Assembly (NCBI GenBank): GCA_905234595.1
Contig: CAJOID010000001.1
Location: 1-64,000, forward strand
Direction: 5' to 3'
Length of the DNA stretch: 64,000 nucleotides
From: an uncultured Lachnospiraceae bacterium
GTDB lineage: Bacteria; Bacillota; Clostridia; Lachnospirales; Lachnospiraceae
Shown piece after piece: positions 46,826 through 55,897 of the stretch; the stretch's first letter is position 1; each line of letters begins with the position of its first letter. Made by a program: the position numbers and the translations under genes. The notes beneath the pieces are model-generated. The model was not told the DNA's origin, made no database searches, and was given only the letters and a program-made list of their open reading frames with translations.

Positions 46826-48763
46826 TCAGTCAGTCCTGCATCCGTCTATGGCTTCGCGAACTGCCGCAGAGAATCTGCATGCGCAGTCATCATACACCTC
46901 ATTAGTGTGCGTGATCTCCTCCTCGGTTGCCATCCTCTGCCTGCCCGCTTCCTTGCGCACATAGCCTAAGCGGCGCTCACGGTACTCCTGCTCCGACTTC
47001 GTATAGTAGTGATTGACTCTGAGGATATCGCATTTCGAATCATAGAAGAAAGCCGTCGGTATGAGCGATCCGTGCTCGCTGATACACCAGTAGCCCTCCT
47101 CATATATCGCGAAATGGGGATTGATGATCGTCTTCACGCACTCCGGCTTCACTATGCTTTTTATATGGCAGTTGATCATCAGGTCGTCGGGCCCTCGATA
47201 CCTGTATTCGTCTATCACGAGACCTTCCACAGGTGCCTCATGATCCGATGTGCCGTAGACTCTCCAGTTGATGCCGATACCTCCTGCGGCACATGATCCG
47301 GGAAACTTAAAAGGCGTCTCCTCATATGCTCTGAATATATCCTCTATGGCATCGATCGCTCTGTCATGCTTCACAGGGATCAGGAATTCATCCGCATCGA
47401 TAAGTGTGAGATATTCGGCCGCATCACGGCTGCGCTTAACCGCATCATTGTAGCTCTGCATCTGGGCCGGATGGTGCTCACCGGTGACATTTGTAAGCTC
47501 TGCCAGCCCGCGCTCGATATAGGGCTGCCATATGCTTACGGAATCATCCGTACTGCCGTGATCATATACATAGAAATACTCCACGCCCATGAGAATATGG
47601 TATTCGATCCATTCCTTCAGATACCGTGCCTCGTTCTTCTGTATAAGAGCGGCGGCCAGGCGGTATCTATGTGTGCCGGACTTTCCGGCGGCACCGGTAA
47701 CGGACTTTATGCCTGTAACGGTATCCGGCATCGAAGCCGTGTCATTGCCTGCCTCAGTTACTGCCCGCCCGGTCACTTTGTATATCAGTGCTTTCGGATC
47801 CTCATCATTGGCCTTCATCACATCGATATCAGCCCTCTCGATCTTAGCGGATACATACCGGTTATCGTATCCGGGAGCAGCTGCAGCCAGTCGTATATCA
47901 CGAAGTTTTTTAAGTGCTCTGAGTGTGTCGATCGTGGGGCCGCTCTGTGCATCCTTGAGTGCCATCACCACACCGTATCCGTACATCTGAATGATCTCGC
48001 ACTCTATGGCGTAACGAAGCGCTTCATAGTTATCGAGACTGTCACTCAGTCCGTGCAGGGCCTGCATGGCTCCGATGATATTCTCTATATAAGAGGCAGC
48101 GGTGTTTTTCTTTGATGCCGATCCTTCCGAAGCCGCATACCAGTACAGAGTCTCCTCCACCGCACCGACGGATCTCGCATGTGCGATCAGCGATACGAGC
48201 ACCTCGGCATCCTCAAGTATGCATTTCTCACGGAAAATGATCCCACTGTTTTCCAGCAGTTCCCTGCGATACAGTCTGGACCACAGATATCCGCCGCTCA
48301 CGATCAGATCGCACTTCTGTGCATCACTCAGCACACCGCGTGTATCTCTCCCGGTGTGCAGCATCGCTTTGTCCTGCGCCTCGTTGAAATAACCGCAATC
48401 CACGATATCGTGATCACCGAAACGCATCTCGGTGATCAGTTTCTCATAGAAGCCCGACTGAAGGTAATCATCGCTGTCTACGAAGCCGATGAATTCACCG
48501 CGTGCATACTGCAAGGCTATGTTGCGCGCACCTCCCGGGCCTGCATTCTCATCATTGCATATGACCATGATGCGGTCGGGATCGGACTGCTCGAGACGCA
48601 TCAGCACATCCCTGGACGAATCGACGGATGCATCATCCACCAGGATGATCTCGAGATCGCGGTATGTCTGATTGAGCAGACTGGCCACGCATCTCTCCAC
48701 GGTACGCCCGGCATTATAGACCGGTACTATCACGCTTATCAAACCGTTTATATATTCACTCAT
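46826..48763 (-). CDS. Two-domain glycosyltransferase, GT2 fused to GT92-like domain
   Basis: 645 residues. Domain 1 (about 8-230) is GT2: ISVIVPVYNAGRTVERCVASLLNQTY, VDDASVDSS, GEFIGFVDSDDY. After a linker with Gly/Thr-rich sequence, domain 2 (about 370-600) has YRLAAALIQKNEARYLKEWIEYHILMGVEYFYVYDHGSTD and LTLIDADEFLIP, the hallmarks of GT92/DUF23-like transferases. Each domain has its own DxD, so one chain may add two sugars in sequence. Overlaps the next gene upstream by eight bases. Confidence 0.88.
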   Translation of the reverse strand: MSEYINGLISVIVPVYNAGRTVERCVASLLNQTYRDLEIILVDDASVDSSRDVLMRLEQSDPDRIMVICNDENAGPGGARNIALQYARGEFIGFVDSDDYLQSGFYEKLITEMRFGDHDIVDCGYFNEAQDKAMLHTGRDTRGVLSDAQKCDLIVSGGYLWSRLYRRELLENSGIIFREKCILEDAEVLVSLIAHARSVGAVEETLYWYAASEGSASKKNTAASYIENIIGAMQALHGLSDSLDNYEALRYAIECEIIQMYGYGVVMALKDAQSGPTIDTLRALKKLRDIRLAAAAPGYDNRYVSAKIERADIDVMKANDEDPKALIYKVTGRAVTEAGNDTASMPDTVTGIKSVTGAAGKSGTHRYRLAAALIQKNEARYLKEWIEYHILMGVEYFYVYDHGSTDDSVSIWQPYIERGLAELTNVTGEHHPAQMQSYNDAVKRSRDAAEYLTLIDADEFLIPVKHDRAIDAIEDIFRAYEETPFKFPGSCAAGGIGINWRVYGTSDHEAPVEGLVIDEYRYRGPDDLMINCHIKSIVKPECVKTIINPHFAIYEEGYWCISEHGSLIPTAFFYDSKCDILRVNHYYTKSEQEYRERRLGYVRKEAGRQRMATEEEITHTNEVYDDCACRFSAAVREAIDGCRTD

Positions 48764-50453
48764 AACATTTCATCCTGTATCTGCCGTCCATGACGATCTC
48801 TGCAACCGGAGTCTTATCGGACAGGCCTGCTGCCGCTCCGTCATACACGGGACTGTACCTGTCTGCTGTCATGCTGCCATCCGCCGTCATACCGCCCTCC
48901 GCATCATCCATCCGGCCACCGTCCGTAAGTATCTCTATCCTCAGCGGATGCAGGATGATGTCATCCAGCATGCCTCTCGATATCCTTTCGTTTCTCTCAT
49001 AATATCCGTCAACATCTATGATGAGTTCGGGGTTGATCTCCCGTATGGCACGAACGAGTTCGGCCTCCGATGAACAGGGGATCCTGATCGCATCCGGCCC
49101 TCCGGAACTGCCGTCACCGGTTCCTCCACTTAACATATATCCGTAATAAGTCTCGAAACCATGTCCGGTCTGAGCTGCATACTCATTACGTCGGTTGATC
49201 TTATATAATACGGAATCCGAGGCAAGGCGCTCTGCCCCTTTTCCGGATATCCTCTGATTCATCATCAGCTGCATATCATACACGGCGGGAGGTGCCGGAG
49301 GGATCCTGTCAAAAGCCTCCCTGATCACGTCTATATGCCTGTAACCAACGTCACATACATAATCGACCGTGAAATAATCTACCAGTTCATCAGCCTGCTC
49401 CCAGTACAACCACAGTCCCTCCATCAGAAACTGCATGGCCGGATGATGCTTACGAGCTGTCAGCAGAGACAATGTCCACCTGCCGCGCTGGATATCCATT
49501 CCCCACAGCGGCGGATCGAAACGGAGCGTATACAGATCACTGTCAAGAAGCGAAGATGAGACCGGTCCGGACACAAAGTAAGTAGCATCTATCCACATGC
49601 CGCCGTATCTGTACAGCAGCTCCGCTCTGAGTATATCCGACAGATGCGTCACCGAGATCAGGCCCCGTTCGAACTTTTCGCATATCGCGGGAGTCAGCGT
49701 CACATAATCTGAGTAATTATCCTGCGTGATCAGAACAGTCTGTGCATTATCCGGCAGATTTCTCTCTATGGATGACAGGCATGCACGGATCAGTTCCGGT
49801 GCCTGGTCCACTCCCTGCCACCAGCAGATCCATACAGGAATTTTGCCCCCAAAATCACCCTGATACGGATCGTCTTCCGCAAAGCAATCATCAAATCCGG
49901 CCTCACGACGCAGGCCGATATATTCAGCAAGAACCGCGTCGAAATACTTCTGTATGACTTCGATCCTCTGATATCCGGTATTCCATATCTCGGGATCGGT
50001 ACGTGCCGTGCTCTCGCATTTGACACGCAGGTGCTTTTCGATGATATATGTTCTGAGCCGGGAAGCAAATTCGGGGGAATCCGCACTGAGGCCCGCACCC
50101 ATGCCAACTGCTGCATCGCCGTGTCGGTCCGCACCTGTAACAGTCCTCAAGAATTTCCGCAGCTCACCGCACCGCATCACGAACGCCCCGGGCTCAAATC
50201 TCTCCCCTGCTTCAAACGGCAGGATGGCATCGTAATGCTCCATGATCCGACCGATATAGGGTCCTGTCAACGGCTGCTCATTTCTGACGAAAAAGCGTCC
50301 GCCCGTCAATGCGCCAAGACAATCGTCATCAGCTCTGTCCTCTGTCAGGCGGAGCAGCGCTTCTGCGGTCGGATCCTCATATACATACGAATAGATGGGG
50401 TCCGCGGTATACTCTTTTTTCTCACCGGTTCCAAATGAAATAATGCTGATCAT
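48756..50453 (-). CDS. Capsule-type glycosyltransferase (Caps_synth/GT32-like)
   Basis: 565 residues from the ATG at 50453. A GTG ten codons earlier overlaps the previous stop as GTGA and is also possible; neither has a good ribosome site. The core at about 200-380 reads KIPVWICWWQGVDQAPELIRACLSSI, VTLIT-type strand, then SDILRAELLYRYGGMWIDATYFV, the Caps_synth/GT32 (OCH1-like) signature with GGxWxD. The N-terminal ~190 residues and C-terminal ~180 residues are additional and not recognised; the latter are Gly/Asp-rich. Probably adds a sugar to a capsule or protein-linked glycan. Confidence 0.8.
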   Translation of the reverse strand: MISIISFGTGEKKEYTADPIYSYVYEDPTAEALLRLTEDRADDDCLGALTGGRFFVRNEQPLTGPYIGRIMEHYDAILPFEAGERFEPGAFVMRCGELRKFLRTVTGADRHGDAAVGMGAGLSADSPEFASRLRTYIIEKHLRVKCESTARTDPEIWNTGYQRIEVIQKYFDAVLAEYIGLRREAGFDDCFAEDDPYQGDFGGKIPVWICWWQGVDQAPELIRACLSSIERNLPDNAQTVLITQDNYSDYVTLTPAICEKFERGLISVTHLSDILRAELLYRYGGMWIDATYFVSGPVSSSLLDSDLYTLRFDPPLWGMDIQRGRWTLSLLTARKHHPAMQFLMEGLWLYWEQADELVDYFTVDYVCDVGYRHIDVIREAFDRIPPAPPAVYDMQLMMNQRISGKGAERLASDSVLYKINRRNEYAAQTGHGFETYYGYMLSGGTGDGSSGGPDAIRIPCSSEAELVRAIREINPELIIDVDGYYERNERISRGMLDDIILHPLRIEILTDGGRMDDAEGGMTADGSMTADRYSPVYDGAAAGLSDKTPVAEIVMDGRYRMKCYE

Positions 50454-50479
50454 AATATCACTGACATCGGAGCAGACGG

Positions 50480-51457
50480 TCACGCCGAAACGAACAGATC
50501 GCCCTCTTTGATCATCCCGTTAACATACTCGCCGAACATCCCACTCTCGACCACAGCCTGATACAGCTCGGCTGCAGAGACATTGCGGCGGTATTCCTTA
50601 TTTCTGAAAAGCTCGGCCAGATCCGGGATCAGGGGATGGTAGCTCTCGAAGCTGGCGGCATCATAGTCGCGCGCAAGCCATCTGATGTCATCACGGGTCA
50701 GATCATGACTGTCGATAAACAGATTCGTCCTGCGCATGGATTTCCACTCCCTGAAAGCGTATGCGTCGGGATGTCTGACGGTGACCCAGGTTCCGTATGT
50801 CTCGAACTCGGAGAATCCGAGCTTCATGTTGTCTATGTCGATCGCATAGAAGATCTTTTCGTAGAAACGCTCTCCGGGCAGATCCATGGCCTCGATCTCT
50901 TCTGTCATCTCCCTCACCAGCCTTGCATCAAAAAGCATATGCTCCGAGATGAACGACTGGTCATAAACCTTCTCCATTCCGAAGAGGTTCATTATCGTCT
51001 TGAAATACCCGGGGTTATACTCACGCTTGGTATCGAAATAAGGCCTGCCCGAAGCGTCAAACATGGCGACACGGCGAAGGGGTATCGTATCGGAATCCCA
51101 TGACATATAGTAGTCGCTTCCGCACACGTTTGCGTATGCAAGCTTCAGGAACTGCTGATAATACCACCCGGGACGCGAATTCTCTCCTATCAGATAACCA
51201 TCGGCCCTGATCCGGTTCTCCATGGCGTTATACAGCGCTTTGAACGATATGATATCATTCTCGTTCACGAAAGTGACTCTGTCAGTCAACTCTGCCTCCG
51301 CCGCATCTGCCGTCACAGGTTCTTCGAGCTCAGCAGGGCCTATGAATACTATTCGACTGATCGGAAGCAGTTCGAAAAAGGACTTCAGATCCCTCTTCAC
51401 CCTGCCATAATCCTTCGGAATAGTGGGAATGATCATTTCTATGGCTTTGTCATTCAT
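50480..51457 (-). CDS. DUF6492-like putative glycosyltransferase
   Basis: 325 residues. EMIIPTIPKDYGRVKRDLKSFF at the N-terminus, GWYYQQFLKLAYANVCGSDYYMSWDSDTIPL near 115 (a DSD motif in GT-A context) and PYFDTKREYNPGYFKTI near 150 fit DUF6492 proteins, which resemble GT-A transferases. AGGAGATATAT precedes the ATG. Seventy-one bases follow the LicD gene upstream. Sugar and acceptor unknown. Confidence 0.75.
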   Translation of the reverse strand: MNDKAIEMIIPTIPKDYGRVKRDLKSFFELLPISRIVFIGPAELEEPVTADAAEAELTDRVTFVNENDIISFKALYNAMENRIRADGYLIGENSRPGWYYQQFLKLAYANVCGSDYYMSWDSDTIPLRRVAMFDASGRPYFDTKREYNPGYFKTIMNLFGMEKVYDQSFISEHMLFDARLVREMTEEIEAMDLPGERFYEKIFYAIDIDNMKLGFSEFETYGTWVTVRHPDAYAFREWKSMRRTNLFIDSHDLTRDDIRWLARDYDAASFESYHPLIPDLAELFRNKEYRRNVSAAELYQAVVESGMFGEYVNGMIKEGDLFVSA

Positions 51458-51528
51458 ATATATCTCCTATGCTCTGGCGTTATCATCCGTACCATGGAGG
51501 TTCGCCCGAACTGTGACGTTCGGCCGTT

Positions 51529-52854
51529 TCAGGACGGGTCGCCCGTCTCTATCGGACCATGTCCGCGATATAGTTCGGTGATATCGGCTCTGAGTGCAGA
51601 CAGTTCCGTGCCGATAGCAGAAACAGGATCCGAAGCGGCAGCACCTTTGCCGGATCCACCCTGCGTGCCGGCTTTATGGATCAGCTCACGTACCCTCTCT
51701 ATCCTGTGAACTGCAGTCGAATCCGTGCTGTAATCTGCTTTGACCATGTCAGTCAAGCTATCCAGCAACGAAGTCATGCCCCGCAGAAGCGCATGACACG
51801 ATGCCTGATCTTCGGCTGTTTTGGTCCGTATCATCTCAGTGACCTGATCACACATATTGAGTATCTCGGTGCATTTAGCATCATGCTCCATATGCTTATC
51901 AGCGGTGGAATGTATATATGCGGAAAGCCTGTCATCGGGATGGGAAGACAGATGATCGAGCAGTATCTCCTGCTGCATACGGTATACAGGATATGGATGT
52001 GCCACCCCGCCCCCACGGTCTATACGCATATAATCACCGTATTCCGCACGGAGCACGGCATCATATTCCGCCGGAACCGGTATCTCCAGATTCTCAAAAG
52101 GCAGATAAACAGTCCGGTCATACCAGGATCTCTCGCGTTTATATGCCCTGTACGCGGTCCACCCCTTCATATATGAGACGTATGTTGAGCTCTCCGCATC
52201 GCATTCCGCATAATTCCGCCATATCATCCCGGCCAGTCTGTGTCCGAGCTCGTCATTCACAGGGAGCGCCACATCATATCGCGATCCGATACGCCTGAGC
52301 AGTTCACGGCATTCGGGCAGATCCCTGCCGCCACCGGCTACCATATCATAAGCCCTGCGAAGCTCCATCGCTCTGTCACATCTGTCCTGCTCCAGATCGG
52401 GATCATCATATATCCCGTCCAGAATGAAAATATCCACTCCGGCGGTATAAGGACATCCGCAGTATTCACTTAAATATGCGGGATCAAACTGTATCCTGCC
52501 GTTATTGACCACTCTGCCGAGAGGATCATCATATCCGGGTTCATTCGTAACATCGAACACTCGGTATGTCGCCGGAAGCTCAGCCGGCGCCACCTCGAGG
52601 AAACGCTCATAATCCTTACGGAACATGGCAATATCGGTATCATCGTCCCATGGGATGAATCCACGATGTCTCACCGCACCGATCAGAGTACCGAACTCCG
52701 CGAACCACTTGAGCCCATGCTTCACACACACACTGTCGATCGCACACATGACCTTCAGCTGGACGGCCCAGTACCTCTTGGTCATCCCTGCTATACGGAA
52801 CCCTTCCCGTACTTCGGGATTATAGTATTCATCGGTTATCGGAGTGACTTTCAT
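51529..52854 (-). CDS. LicD-family phosphotransferase with helical C-terminal extension
   Basis: 441 residues. LicD domain at about 20-270: QLKVMCAIDSVCVKHGLKWFAEFGTLIGAVRHRGFIPWDDDTDIAMFRKDY, the classical signature with the WDDDTDI metal site. LicD proteins move phosphocholine or other phospho-groups from CDP-activated donors to surface glycans. A C-terminal extension of ~150 residues is helical and not seen in its two paralogues here. The ATG at 52854 lacks a ribosome site; a -10 box ends seven bases upstream, so the mRNA is probably leaderless. Heads the operon ending at 44610. Confidence 0.87.
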   Translation of the reverse strand: MKVTPITDEYYNPEVREGFRIAGMTKRYWAVQLKVMCAIDSVCVKHGLKWFAEFGTLIGAVRHRGFIPWDDDTDIAMFRKDYERFLEVAPAELPATYRVFDVTNEPGYDDPLGRVVNNGRIQFDPAYLSEYCGCPYTAGVDIFILDGIYDDPDLEQDRCDRAMELRRAYDMVAGGGRDLPECRELLRRIGSRYDVALPVNDELGHRLAGMIWRNYAECDAESSTYVSYMKGWTAYRAYKRERSWYDRTVYLPFENLEIPVPAEYDAVLRAEYGDYMRIDRGGGVAHPYPVYRMQQEILLDHLSSHPDDRLSAYIHSTADKHMEHDAKCTEILNMCDQVTEMIRTKTAEDQASCHALLRGMTSLLDSLTDMVKADYSTDSTAVHRIERVRELIHKAGTQGGSGKGAAASDPVSAIGTELSALRADITELYRGHGPIETGDPS

Positions 52855-52861
52855 ACTAGAA

Positions 52862-52890
52862 ATTATACTATAAAAAGGGAGTCGCGTCAG
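52862..52890 (-). promoter_or_regulatory. Promoter of the LicD operon, inside the flagellin terminator
   Basis: Minus strand CTGACG, 17 bases, TATAAT. The -35 falls in the loop and stem of the flagellin terminator hairpin and the -10 directly follows its T-run. The -10 ends seven bases before the ATG. Confidence 0.6.
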
Positions 52891-52899
52891 CGACTCCCT
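52872..52899 (-). terminator. Terminator of the flagellin gene
   Basis: Perfect ten-base stem AGGGAGTCGC/GCGACTCCCT with loop TGAC, followed on the minus strand by TTTTTATAG, 33 bases after the flagellin stop. Confidence 0.93.
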
Positions 52900-52931
52900 T
52901 GTGTCTCTTGATGTAGGTTATCTTACTCGTA

Positions 52932-53747
52932 TTAGCCGAGGAGTGAGAGAACACCCTGGTTAGCCTGGTTGGACTGTGCCAGCATCGACTGACCTGCCTG
53001 AGAAAGGATGTTGTTGTTAGAGTATCTAACCATCTCTGTTGCCATATCGGTATCACGGATCTGGCTCTCAGCTGCCTGTGTATTCTCTGCGATGTTATCA
53101 AGGTTCTTGATGGTGTGCTCAAGTCTGTTCTGGATAGCACCGAGTGCAGCTCTCTGTCTGTTCAGACTGGAGATAGCGGCCTTGATAGTGCTGATAGCTG
53201 CTGCAGCCTTGGTCTGGGTTGATACGCTGAATGTAGATGTGATGCCCAGTCCGGATGCTGTCATAGGCTTGATGCTGATGTCGATGTACTGTCCGCTCTC
53301 AGCACCTACCTGTAAGTGCTTACCTGTGAAAGAACCGTCTAACAGGTTCTGCTGGTTGAATGTAGTTGTTGATGCAACACGGTTGATCTCACTCTTCAGG
53401 GCCTGAACTTCCATGTTGATGTAGTCCTGATCCTCTGTGGTGTTGGTATCGTTAGCAGCCTTGGTTGCCAGTTCGTTCATTCTCTGCAGCATGTCGTGTA
53501 CTTCATTCAGTGCACCTTCTGCTGTCTGTACGCAGGAGATACCGTCCTGTGCGTTGGCTGATGCCTGTGTAAGACCTCTGATCTGACGTCTCATCTTCTC
53601 GGATATTGCAAGGCCTGCTGCGTCATCGGCTGCACGGTTAACCTTATAACCGGAAGAAAGCTTCTCTGTAGTCTTGGCAAGTGAGTTAGTTGTAAGACCA
53701 AGCATTCTGTTTGAGTTCATTGCTGTAAGATTGTGCTGTACTACCAT
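52932..53747 (-). CDS. Flagellin
   Basis: 271 residues, made only of the conserved D0/D1 parts (VVQHNLTAMNSNRMLGLTTNSLAKTTEKLSSG at the N-terminus, ATEMVRYSNNNILSQAGQSMLAQ and GVLSLLG at the C-terminus) with a minimal variable centre. The TLR5 contact region LQRMNELA is intact (Arg89, Glu92, Leu93). Cys72 in DGISCVQTAEG is unusual, as flagellins rarely contain Cys. AAGGAGG precedes the ATG. Single-gene transcript: sigma-28-type promoter, structured leader, strong terminator. Surrounded by transferases, so the filament is a likely glycosylation target. Confidence 0.96.
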   Translation of the reverse strand: MVVQHNLTAMNSNRMLGLTTNSLAKTTEKLSSGYKVNRAADDAAGLAISEKMRRQIRGLTQASANAQDGISCVQTAEGALNEVHDMLQRMNELATKAANDTNTTEDQDYINMEVQALKSEINRVASTTTFNQQNLLDGSFTGKHLQVGAESGQYIDISIKPMTASGLGITSTFSVSTQTKAAAAISTIKAAISSLNRQRAALGAIQNRLEHTIKNLDNIAENTQAAESQIRDTDMATEMVRYSNNNILSQAGQSMLAQSNQANQGVLSLLG

Positions 53748-53805
53748 TTTTTATCCTCCTTGAAGGTGGCGCCTCCGTGCGACCGTGTCCTTATCTGAAT
53801 CCAAC

Positions 53806-53850
53806 GAATCCGCAATATAGTTTTTTGATCCGTTTGTATATTGCGAATCC
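53806..53850 (-). other. Long hairpin in the flagellin mRNA leader
   Basis: Fourteen-base inverted repeat (GGATTCGCAATATA with TATATTGCGGATTC on the minus strand, two G-T pairs) around a 17-base loop, about 20-65 bases into the transcript and about 60 bases before the ribosome binding site. No T-run follows the stem. Probably an mRNA stabiliser or protein/RNA binding site. Confidence 0.7.
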
Positions 53851-53880
53851 GTTCGCCTTTTTTACTTCGTTACACCTTAT

Positions 53881-53907
53881 ATATCGGACGACCCTTCAAT
53901 TACTTAA
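53881..53907 (-). promoter_or_regulatory. Sigma-28 (SigD/FliA)-type promoter of flagellin
   Basis: Minus strand TTAA, 15 bases, TCCGATAT, against consensus TAAA-N15-GCCGATAA. Spacing is exact, and no SigA promoter is visible upstream. The leader is about 130 bases long. Confidence 0.85.
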
Positions 53908-53942
53908 CCCCTAATTTCAAAATTTTTATGTAACCCGAAATA

Positions 53943-54887
53943 TCACTCAAATTCAGCAGGAAAAGGCACTCCCTGCTCCTCATATATCTTACGAAGTTTC
54001 CGCTCTTCCGCCGCAAAATTCGGGTATTCATGAGCAGGAGCAGCCTTGACGGGCGTCATATAGTTATCGCCGTATGAAACCCGCAGGACCGAATCATAAC
54101 CCGATGGAACCGGGAGCATCATATTCTCAAAAGGCATATTCACCGTGGTCATGTATGCTGATTTAGGTTTCTTATTAGCCTTATTGGATGTATAAAACTC
54201 AACACATGCCACATAATCTGCGTCTTCATCCATATACATGGCAGATATCTGATCCGCATACATAAGTGCCTGAGGTTTGATCGGAATATCTCTGTCAAAT
54301 TTCAATCCGATATTCTCCTCTATCAGATCCACCCTTTCACGCACCTCATCTTCGCAGTCATCATACTTCACACCGTTCCTGGAGGTTACGAAGCAGTCAC
54401 ATGCCAGAGACGCTATGGTATGGAATACATCTTCCTCCTCCGGATAATTCGGCACGTTGTCAAACGGACAGATGTCTATCCCCACTCCATATGGGCATCC
54501 ATGATATCTGTCCAGAGAATCACGGTCGGTCCGGATCACGTCGGAATTAAATACATTCAAAGTCATGGAAAAGGGAGACTGATCACCTCTTGCGTTTCTC
54601 AGAAGCCATCCCTCAGGCAGCTCATACGGAGCATACTTAAGAAAAAGCTCGTAATCCGCTCTGAGCATACCCAGATCAATATCGTCATCCCACGGAATGA
54701 ACCCCTCCTCTCTCACAGCGCCCAGAGTAGTGCCACTGTCAGTAAACCATCGGATATTATGTCTGTCACAGATTTCCGCTACGACATTGACTATCTCCAG
54801 TTCCACAGCCCACACACGTTTCATCATGGGACGTATATAGAATCCGTCGCGCTCTTCGCCTTCAAAAAAAGATTCATCAAAGATCAT
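53943..54887 (-). CDS. LicD-family phosphotransferase
   Basis: 314 residues, LicD domain over almost the full length: ELEIVNVVAEICDRHNIRWFTDSGTTLGAVREEGFIPWDDDIDLGMLRADYE. The metal-site WDDDIDL is intact. ENMMLPVPSGYDSVLRVSYGDNYMTP near 260 is shared with the other LicD proteins. The stop of the upstream LicD gene overlaps the start (TGATG), so the two are translationally coupled and may act as a pair. Flagellin is the next gene downstream but has its own promoter. Confidence 0.9.
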   Translation of the reverse strand: MIFDESFFEGEERDGFYIRPMMKRVWAVELEIVNVVAEICDRHNIRWFTDSGTTLGAVREEGFIPWDDDIDLGMLRADYELFLKYAPYELPEGWLLRNARGDQSPFSMTLNVFNSDVIRTDRDSLDRYHGCPYGVGIDICPFDNVPNYPEEEDVFHTIASLACDCFVTSRNGVKYDDCEDEVRERVDLIEENIGLKFDRDIPIKPQALMYADQISAMYMDEDADYVACVEFYTSNKANKKPKSAYMTTVNMPFENMMLPVPSGYDSVLRVSYGDNYMTPVKAAPAHEYPNFAAEERKLRKIYEEQGVPFPAEFE

Positions 54888-55855
54888 CAGTCATCACACC
54901 CCAGCTGTAAAGTATCTATATATTTATCCGGATGAAGAAAGTAATCCATATACGATACATCCGGATTAAAGATGGCAGAATGCTGTTTGCGAATATACGG
55001 TTTCATATATTCGGCGCCGAACCACCAGGTCAGGAAGTCATGATAGCGTTTGTATACGGGAAGATCAAATCCTTCAAAAGGAATGCGGATTATATCTTCA
55101 TAAAATGACTTATCAAAAGAGTGGGAAAAATTCTTCAGAACTTCCAGATAATGATAGCCGTATTTTGTGGAGATGCCTTCCATGGAGATCATTGTCTGCT
55201 CATATATCCTGTACCGCTCGATCACGGGAAGAGCCATGATCGCTTCAAGATCCTCGTGCGGAACGGCCGGTAAAACGTTGGGATCCATTAATTTACGGAT
55301 AATCTCGGGTTTTCCGAAGACCGTTACATAGAGTTCCTTGGCAATCTCCTTCATCTCAGGGGTGACATTGATCTCATCAAATCCCTCATCCAGGGGAAAG
55401 ATATCTATCCATATACCCTGATTGACTTCCATGGGCATGGCCGGAGGTTCGATCGCGGTGGTCTCCCGATTGCGTATCTTCGCAAAAGGAAGCATATGCG
55501 TGGATGTGATCTGCTCGGGCGTACATACGCTCAGATTGGTGTACAGATCCTGCCATTCATACGGATATGGCAGTTCCTCCTGCATGATAACCTTCGCACG
55601 TTCATAATCTGCCCGGGGCATGTTTACATCGAAGTCGTCATCCCAGGGTATAAAACCGTTATGCCTAACAGCACCGAGCATCGTTCCGCCGTCAAGCGTA
55701 TATCTCAGGCCATGCTTTCTGCACAGCCTGTCAAACTCAAATACTATCTCAAGTTCTTTCGCCCAGACCTTCTTGCGTTTCTCCGATATATAGAAGTCCC
55801 ATCGGGTTTCCGGTTTATAAAAGTCTTCTTCTATTCTGTATGCAGGATTATCCAA
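54887..55855 (-). CDS. LicD-family phosphotransferase
   Basis: 322 residues: KELEIVFEFDRLCRKHGLRYTLDGGTMLGAVRHNGFIPWDDDFDVNMPRADYE, intact metal site. The start is TTG at 55855, preceded by GGGAAG; no ATG is available before the domain. It follows the aminotransferase gene by 42 bases. Third LicD in the window. Family members transfer phosphocholine, phosphoethanolamine or phospho-ribitol-like groups; the substrate here is unknown. Confidence 0.9.
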   Translation of the reverse strand: MDNPAYRIEEDFYKPETRWDFYISEKRKKVWAKELEIVFEFDRLCRKHGLRYTLDGGTMLGAVRHNGFIPWDDDFDVNMPRADYERAKVIMQEELPYPYEWQDLYTNLSVCTPEQITSTHMLPFAKIRNRETTAIEPPAMPMEVNQGIWIDIFPLDEGFDEINVTPEMKEIAKELYVTVFGKPEIIRKLMDPNVLPAVPHEDLEAIMALPVIERYRIYEQTMISMEGISTKYGYHYLEVLKNFSHSFDKSFYEDIIRIPFEGFDLPVYKRYHDFLTWWFGAEYMKPYIRKQHSAIFNPDVSYMDYFLHPDKYIDTLQLGCDD

Positions 55856-55897
55856 TTCTTTCTTCCCTGTGTCTCTTTAAGGTTATTCCTGTATCAT

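Noticed and set aside
47366-48115. 249-residue plus-strand ORF
   Set aside because: Antisense to the GT2-GT92 gene; composition is that of a codon shadow.
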